Assembly (NCBI GenBank): GCA_002633005.1
Contig: NMRA01000391.1
Location: forward strand, 236,159 to 296,541
DNA from: Phoronis australis
Taxonomy: Eukaryota > Phoronida > Phoronidae
DNA: 60,383 bases
Direction of reading: 5' to 3'
Shown: piece by piece, positions 40,001-49,000 of the stretch
Layout of the letters: the number at the start of each line of letters is the position of its first letter
Numbering within the stretch: the first letter of the stretch is position 1
Translations under genes and position numbers: made by a program
Notes under the pieces: generated by a model
The model's database searches: none
Seen by the model: only the letters and a program-made list of their open reading frames with translations
What the model was told of the DNA's origin: nothing

Positions 40001-43000
40001 ACCTTGTGAGACATAAAGGAGACAAAATATTACTTTCACAATTTTGGGTGTGTGAAATGAAGTGAGTGTGCTAAATAAGTGTAGAATTATCGAAGTAAAA
40101 TGGATTTTGTTATTTTACAGGACAATACAAAATTGCCATTGGAGAACAGTAGCAAAAAACCCTTTGTGACTGCAAAATTGAATGTACTATGCAATCAATA
40201 ATTAATCAACAACAATATGATGTCATAGGTTCCATTTGATCAATTTAGCCAGTTCTGCCAGGTGAATCAGTAAACTAAGACATCTTATTGGCTTGTAAGT
40301 CGGAAGTTGTCATCAAAAACTAATCAAATGTCATAGCCGGTTGACCTACCAGAACCGGCGAAGTCAATCCAGTGCAACCAATGTCATTATCTACCGTTCA
40401 CGCAACCTGGCCATGACAAGTGAACATGACATATGCTGTCAATGTTAGCTATATAATATATTGACCATATAAAATGCATGTGTCTGGCAGCACATGCCAC
40501 AAGACATCTATTTTTTTAAAATTGCCTATGAATGGTTCAAATGAAATGTATAAATAGAAAATTAACATACTTTTTATTGTGCCCTGTAAAATGCAAAAAC
40601 ATGACGCAGTCTCAAATAATTAGTAATACACGGATAATAACTCCAGAGATAATAATTATATGGAATAGTGTTTCCACAAAGTGGCATTTCAAATAAAATT
40701 ACTGTTCAGTTTTTATGGTTTTTGTTGTTGTTGTTGTTGTTGGTGGAATGTCCTACCCAACAACAAACTAATATCATCCAGTTCATTCTCTGCGACCGTT
40801 CCTGATGTGTTCATAGTATTTTGGTGAAGACCAAAACTGCTATCCACATTATTACTATGTGCCAATTGATTGACATTCTCTGAACTGTCACCACCTTGCA
40901 GAATAATAACATGCTGTGCGCCGGAGGAGTCTGTTACGCGATAGTGGACGGACTGCTGAGTTGCATTTGCCAGGGCAGATTCATTTATAGATATCTCAGC
41001 ACAGTCTGTAATGGTAGCTGAAGCGGTAGTTGTGACATGGGTGGGGTGCTTAGATAGTGATATCATAGCTTCTGCCTGCTCTCTAATGTCGTAATGTCGT
41101 TGAGATCGCCGCTTTTTTATACCACAGACAATGTGGCTAATTTTACGCTTAGATGGAGTCTGTGACGGTCCTTTGATGCCTGATCTACTCAATGCGTCAT
41201 GTATTTGTGACGTCGTAGCCTTGTCAGCATGTGACACAATGACATCACGCATGTCTTCGTCAATTCGTAATGACTGGCTGTGAGGTGGTAGCCACATGAC
41301 ATTGTCTTCCGCTGGTACGTGACTGCCCGTGATCCAAACACGCCACATGGATGTGTCGCTGATGAACATTTTGAGATTAACCAAAACACTGCAGTTGTGA
41401 CGGTCCTGTTTGTGAAGCATTCCTTTACAACCTGCAAGGGACAGCCCCACTTCAGACTTGTAAGTCAAACTGTGTCAGTAGACAGCGACAGTATTAGGTT
41501 TTTGAACGTACACGTAACAAAAGACGGTCAAAGTACATGGTCAAAAGTCTATGAGCATGGCACTTACAAGAAAAAAGAAAATAAACAACAACTTCGCAAA
41601 CCTTAACTTGTATTAAACAATAGCATTAAAATGTTAAAACACATTATAACAATAATAAAAGTGAAATTTTATTTTAAAGTAACACAAAACAAATGCTTTA
41701 TCATTTTTACAATCTATTCTGTAGCAACTGTCAGACAGTGTTTCGAGAAATTGTAGGCATTAACAACATTTTAACATTACAGATTTTTTAAAAGTCTAAA
41801 AATTAAAGAAATGTTTTGGCAGTTATTTTGTCCGAAAGTGGTGACATTGTAGTACTAGTACTCACCTGGCAAACACCGGCCATAACCACCGCACCTCCTC
41901 CTACAGTTGCCATGGCCAGGACACCACAAATACCAGTTAACCACATATTCATCCTTACACAAGCCTTGCTGTACTTTGGCCAGCTTGTCTCGTCCTGAGT
42001 CAGTCAACACAAAGTTATCATCCAAACGGTTGCGTTCATGAATAGCATTTCCCCTCTGCCAACTGCCTTTGTCAATGGCAGACTGACATCTTTCTACACT
42101 GACGTAATCTTTCTTAACTTCCCGCTTGCCTCGATTCAACACAACATCTTTAATTAGAGAGTGTGAGTAAAGAAACTGCTTCAACTCCCACCCAGGGGGA
42201 ACATGGACAACTTCCCCAGGGTCTTTGATTCTTGTTCTGAACACTCTGGATGGACATACTGATTTATTTGTACTGGGGGGCGCTAGTGTTCTGTCTTCAG
42301 TTCTTTCACTGGTCTCTTTCTCATGGCATGTGTACACGTCCACACACACACAGCTTGCAGCTTCTCTGTCATCTACAACTGAGATGTAGTCTGAAGAAAC
42401 TTCGCCAGCACTGTGCTCCTGCGTGAGGATCCTCTCCCCACTGCCAGTCTCAAACGAACTCTGCTTAGAGCTGGCTTGACCAGCCGTCAACTCTCTCAAC
42501 CTCTGCCTTGTGATTACTGTTGATGTATTCAAGTTCTCAGAAAGGCAAGGACCACTGTCGAATTCCTTTTCTGTCTCATCACTAATAGCATTGCAAGTAG
42601 TTCCACCATTACCACCACCAGTGGCAGCACTAGTGCTTGCGACTGTTTCTTTACTCATTGCAGTCTGTGCACCCTGGCAGATAAAAAACTGTCTGTTAAG
42701 GACTCGTATTGTACCCACTGTTAATTCCTCCACAAACCATGAGTCTTGAACAGTAGCTTTAGCCAGCACCATCTTCTACCCTTACTCTCCAGCAGTTGTG
42801 TACACAACATGCATAATTCTTTCACAGACTAGGACCCCAAGAACTAACTTCACACATTCAAGATCTTCCTAAAAATTTCTACATAATATTGTTCTCAATG
42901 GAAATGAGTTGTACTCCACAATTAAAGCTAAGAATGATGACTTCTACATGCGACATTGAATACACCTAACATGAACCTGAGTTCACAATGAGATGAAAAG

Positions 43001-46000
43001 TCATTCAAGTTTATGTTTGAATTAAGTTTTAGTTTGGCAATTAAATCACGGGCTGACAACATTTTCAAACTCAGACTTTGCTACATACATTGTAATGTTT
43101 CTCAATATTTTATTAACATTTAGTCTTATCTAATTTTGTACTCTGTGACTATCAAGCCAGTACCAGATGGATATGTCATGACAATAAATCTATGTAACAA
43201 CCATTATAACTATACTTTATTTCATTACTAACAATCTCTCATGTTAGCAGTACTTATTGAGAAAAGTACATTACAAGTATTTAACACCATGATTTAACAC
43301 AGACAGCACCTAATGGGCCGCGGCTCTCTATTTTCACTTCCTGGGACCAACTTCAATGAAGAAAATATGTTTTATCAAAAAATAACATATTACCAACTAA
43401 TTTCTTACAAGGCCGAGTTTCATCAGCCAGTGACAATTGCCATCAATGAAAGCCAACAATAGGCAGCCTACAACGCTCAACAATGCAAGCCATCAGTAGG
43501 CAGCCTACAACACCCAACCATGCACGCCATCAGGAGGCAGCCTACGTCTCTCTGCATACTTACGGATTTGTGATGACCCTGGACAGCCTTATGTGTTGCA
43601 GAAACATTTTCCTTGTTGCCACGGAGTAGGTCAACTGCATGAGGTATAACTGGAGCAACAAATTCCAGACATTCCTAAAAAAGCCAAAAGACTCAAAATC
43701 AAGTCAACATCTGCATCAATTCATACCACAAGGGATGGACACATTTCCATGACTACGCTTCTAACTTCCGGCGATGATTCAATCTTCAGTCCCAGACCAG
43801 CAGAAACTAAGTTAAAAATCCCCAGATCTGCACTGCTGAACTTCACACGTGCACTAAAAATGGTCCTTACTTGGTGACCTAACTCCACCTTGGAGGCCAG
43901 ATTCCATGGCTGCGTCTAGGGTCCACAGCTGAAATTTAGAAACGCGGCTTTGGAGCATTTTTGTTGTAAGTGGAGTGAAAGATGTGTCTGGGGATTTGTA
44001 TCATGGGTTAGGCATCTACAATTCTGGGACTGGAGTTTGGAGATGCAATTGTGGAATTGTTTCCACACATTGACATCGGACCTCGGACCATTGAGTACTT
44101 CAGGTCAGCAGTTAATGTCTTCTCTTGTTTTGTCAACTACATTCATTGTACTCTCACCTGCATCTTAAATTTTTCTGTGACTTCATTTATTTATAACCCC
44201 TCAATTAAGACAGTCACAGCAAAAGACCATAAACAGAGACCTAAAATACTCCTGCCAAGGATTTTGAATACAGTTAAGTGGAAGCAGTCCTGCTGTGGAT
44301 TTGTCGCGTGAGATGACTAGACAAGCAAAGGCAACAGCACCAGTGTCTGTAAACATTATCTTAGACCAAATGCTAAGCATTAACAGAAAAAAAATATGGC
44401 CTAGGTGGCTACGCATTCTCCAACCACTCTCAAAACGAGTTCGATGACTACTTACACATAAGAAGGTTCTCAGGAGTATCAATCAGAAGTTTTGTGCAAT
44501 GGGCCCAATTTTGTGTCTTGCATATACCTGATGGAATTCAGACATTGGATTTTCTTGAAACTTTCACCAAAAAGAGACCATGGGATTATTAATTAAGTAG
44601 CATCACCTATTTATGCCAATTTTTATGTCCACCCCATATTACCACATTAAAACGTAGCCCTACCACCTATCAATCCCAGACAAAGTCCAGCAAAATACCT
44701 GAGCTCCCTTTTTGCTTCCTGGCAAGTTTATGATGAGAGTATTCCCTCTCATTCCACACACAGGCCTGCAAATGGTGGAACAGTCACAATCAGCGAGTAC
44801 ATTCACTAACATGACATTGGTGTGTCAACAGTGTAACCCAGTGATAACAACAAAAACATATATGCTACAGCATCCTTTGGTAACCATAACTATTGGTCAC
44901 TAAACACAAAACTGGTGGCTGCCCACAGGTACTCTCATTACTTGGCTATGCAGAGCATGCCTCCAAATGGGTTCATTTTTCACCAAACCAACCATGACAT
45001 AGTTATTATATTATCCTGCATCAATGTAACTTTCTGCAAAAATTCCTATAGGAGGCTCGAAATTTTCAGAAAAAATCACAAATTAAACAATTTAACCATC
45101 TGGTAAACACCTGAGTAATAATGATGTTTCCACAAACTGTACAACTAGGCCATTTGGTTGGTATATAGGTAAAGATACTTACCTGGATAGGGCTGCCATG
45201 GGTGTTACTTCCAGCGACCCTTTTAACATGGTCAGGATGAGGCCCATAGCCTCACGCTCAATCACCTCCTTTGTGGCCTAAAATAATGAGAAGACATTAA
45301 GGTACAAACGCGAATTAATAAACAAGTTGTCTTTCACTCATTCCCCACACACTGAGATACAATTATAATCATTTAATGCTAACTATAGGCAGATAAGATG
45401 ATACAAATTCATTATCAAATAATTGTTTGCCACAGCATTCCCACTCCTACCTAACTGCAGTGACAGGTCTGGCTGCTTGGAGGAGGCATTGGCCAAAGAT
45501 CAAAACTTTGATACCAGACAACAAGTCAAAATGCCCTTCTCTGGGTAGTCCACTATTCTACACAAACCACCTAGGTGTTCTCATTGCCAGCATTCTATAT
45601 TCACGAATACATTTTTCTCGCACAAGCTGCAGGTTAATAGTCAGATAGAATGTGCCTACATTTTAAGGACCAGTTTTCTCCACAGGCATCAAACTGGTTC
45701 TTGAAATGTAGGCATGTTATATCTCACTATCGCCCATTTTTCTCTCAGCAACAGCCTCATCCCCAAGCCTTAAGATGGCGCTGAACGGTTTAGCAATTTG
45801 AGGCTTTATGGGAAATCAAAAGTGTCAGAATTCTGACACATTTTTACGGAAATCGACGGAATATCACAAGTAACATAACTTTGATATTTTCTGCAGTATG
45901 ATATAAAAATGAAAATTAATGGTGTATTGCAGCAGTTTAGGTCTAAATATTGCAAAAATGATGTATTTTGATTCAAAAAACAGATTAATTTCTACGACAC

Positions 46001-49000
46001 TATTAATAAAATTTTAAAAAGAATTGAAAATAAGTACGCGGAGAACCTTTATTTCAAACAATAACCAAAACAATGCCTTCTGCTTCATGAATGGCAGTAA
46101 CAATGCCTGTGAAAATAATTAAAACCTGCCTTTGTTTTAATGACGTCAAGACAGCGGCCAATCATTGTGCAGAAACCAATTCCTATAACCAAGCCTCAAA
46201 TGACTAAACCGATCAGCGCCATCTTGAGGCTTGGGGACAAGGCTGTGTCTAGCATAGACAAGGAAATAGAGGTTTTGTCAAATTTTGTGATTTTTGATAC
46301 CTTTTTTGAGCCTCTATTCCTTTTTCAGCGAATTTCAAAGTCAAAGGCCAAAAATGTGATGCAGAATAAAGTTTCCATGGTGACGCATAGCGGTTATGAT
46401 GTGAAACGACTCACTGAGAACTGCATAATGCAGTGCCTCCTCAAACTTACCTCTGGAGTGACATCTCTTGGTGAGAAGCCAGTGCCACCTGTTGTCAATA
46501 TCAGATCCAAGTGATTCTTATCAGACCACTGAAGTAACACGTCCTAAGAGTGATATAAAATGATAGGTGATGAGGCAACCGAATAAGAATATACAAGAAG
46601 GGAAAGATTAATATTAAAGCATAGGTTAAGTAATGGAGTGAAGGTTTCCATGCAGATTCTGTATCCATTGACCTGCAAGATTTCTAAACTTCTTGGACAC
46701 TAAAACATCACAACAAAGATTACACCAGTCTGTCAACAGATGTCAAGGAATAACCTTTGAAAGCAGGAAACGATTGGCAAAAATTAATTTGTGAAGTTTC
46801 CAACAGTGAAACCCCACAAAAGGTTCCAAGCATTGCAAATTTTTCGTAGCACTCTCTCTCTCTCTTGATGTTCATGAAATATTTTGAACTTGAATGCATT
46901 TAAAGTTGTTATAAACTAGCTTTTGATTTAGACCATTTACCTGACTAAGAGATTAATTTCAAATCATTTCTTAGTCAAATTCGAGGTAATTTCAGGGTTT
47001 CAAAAGATCTGACAGTTTTTTGCTTAAGACCCGGCATGTTCTTAATGAATAATTAATTGTCAGTTCTTTACAAGCCTAGAAATCACCTTTCATGTGAGTA
47101 AGTAACAAGTTGAGACCAGTTAATATATCAAGTGGTCTAACTCAAAGTCCGCTTTTTTGACAGAATACGAATTCACTTTAAAAAATGTATAATTAAACAT
47201 GGATCAAAGTTAATTTGAACAGATAACATTAATTATCAGTGCCAATATGTGACAATACTCCAAGTGTGGAAGGTACACTAATTAGAAGACAACAACAAAA
47301 GAACAAGACAGTACCTAAAACGATCACAAATGATAATCATGATTACCTTGATCTTCGGTACTTCATCAGGTACAATGGCTCGTTGACTGACCACTCCATT
47401 TAACCTATGAACAGAATTCCAACATTGAACTAGATCACAAGAATGTAACACTTTGCTGGCAAAAGAACACCAGTCCAATAATAAAAAGAGTGAATTAAAA
47501 TAATAAACATCAGCCCAATTGTGAAGTCCCTACTAACAGACTTATGGTACTTTAGGCAATGAAGTTATGTTTTTTTCACAATCTTTATGCTCAGGGTTCT
47601 CCATTTCCCAAAATTAAGATGGGAATGTAGTTATTAAGCACCTAAAGGGCATGCAAACAAACCACTGAAGGTCGTTTGGGGATAGATAGGGAAAGGGCAT
47701 TACATACCATTACCTTGGACTGTTAAAACCAAGAAATTACCAACATCACGATCTGATCTAGCATCACGTTTGATTAAACTTGACAAACAAGCGTATTGTT
47801 TTAGCACACAATGCTGTGGTAGTAAGTGGGTCAGAGCTTACAGTCACACAAAGGAATCAGCAGATGAAAGTTAAGTCTAATTTCTCTGACAGTCAACCGT
47901 TTTTCTGGTGACAGTATTTCACAAAAAAACACATCTTCTTCAGGACATCTGTTGAACGTCATTTGGAAATTTAAATATCTGTTGGCGTCAGTTTATCACG
48001 ATAAATAAAGTTAACTTCTTCAACTCACAGCTTTTTATTGGTGATAAGATGCTTCAAGTTAGGCCCACTCTTGTCTTCACAGTTTCCAAGAAAGCAAGTG
48101 TCGCTAACTGCAAAATGAACATGAAATTTGCAATATGATACACGCAACACATGCAGATCATAGTTCGTTAGGATTTACCTGTAAAAAAATGTTTAAGTAT
48201 TACAACTAAGTTCTATCCTGTTAGAAACTCAGCCAATTTCACTCCACTTTGTACAGTACTTCATCAATAGATTTGTACAATAACTGCTGGCATCATAACT
48301 TCTATTGAGCACCGATCTGAGTTGCTTTTGTGTGGAGCAGGGCAAGTGAGTTTGAAGCACAAGAACACTGTCTAGCAGCAATAAATTGTAATGCTGTACA
48401 ATGAAGCAGTTGATATTTTAATTGCGTATCTTCTGTACTTGAATTCTTCAAGAAAAGTTACGTAAGGATCACATTTCCCTGAACAATACGATAAAAATTA
48501 GCCAGAAACGATGTACGCTTGGATTCTGCATGTTGACCGGTACTTCAATCGTGACAAACGTCAACAATACTATAGTTCCACAAGTTCACTTCACATGCGC
48601 TCTATAAACTATACAGTGTGCGACATGATGCACACATGCGACAAGTGCCTTCTGAGCACAAGGCACGTGACATGCAACAAAACATTCATGTGGAGAATTT
48701 CTCGCTTACACTGGTCACCGCTTGGATTCCCTAAGCCCCAGACAACATTTATGGAGCCTATTCAGCTCGCCCTTTGTATTGACGAGATGTGAGCTAATGA
48801 AGTGGAAAGGTAATAGCTAGCACTACTTTCTTAACAATGGTGGTTGTTACTACACCCAAATTGTTATTCTCTGGCATTTGTACAGAGTTAAAGGCTGCAA
48901 TGTGGAGAGCAGTTTTAACTTGGTACATTTTAAATATTACAAAAAAAAACTAAAAAGTTAATTTGCGTTGATCTTGACAAAGGGCCACTTCTCAAAGGAA

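Larger units (their letters stand above)
37453..43563 (-). other. Gephyrin intron 7, hosting two insertions
   Basis: Contains the TTAA element (38086-39711) and the nested gene (40713-42772). The flanks 37453-38085, 39712-40570 and 42773-43430 show nothing recognisable. Confidence 0.85.

Noticed and set aside
40713-42772. Nested gene as the gephyrin linker itself
   Set aside because: It has its own ATG, and exon 7 (phase 0) plus exon 8 already join cleanly to exon 9; no acceptor joins exon 7 to it convincingly. Kept only as a possible alternative transcript.
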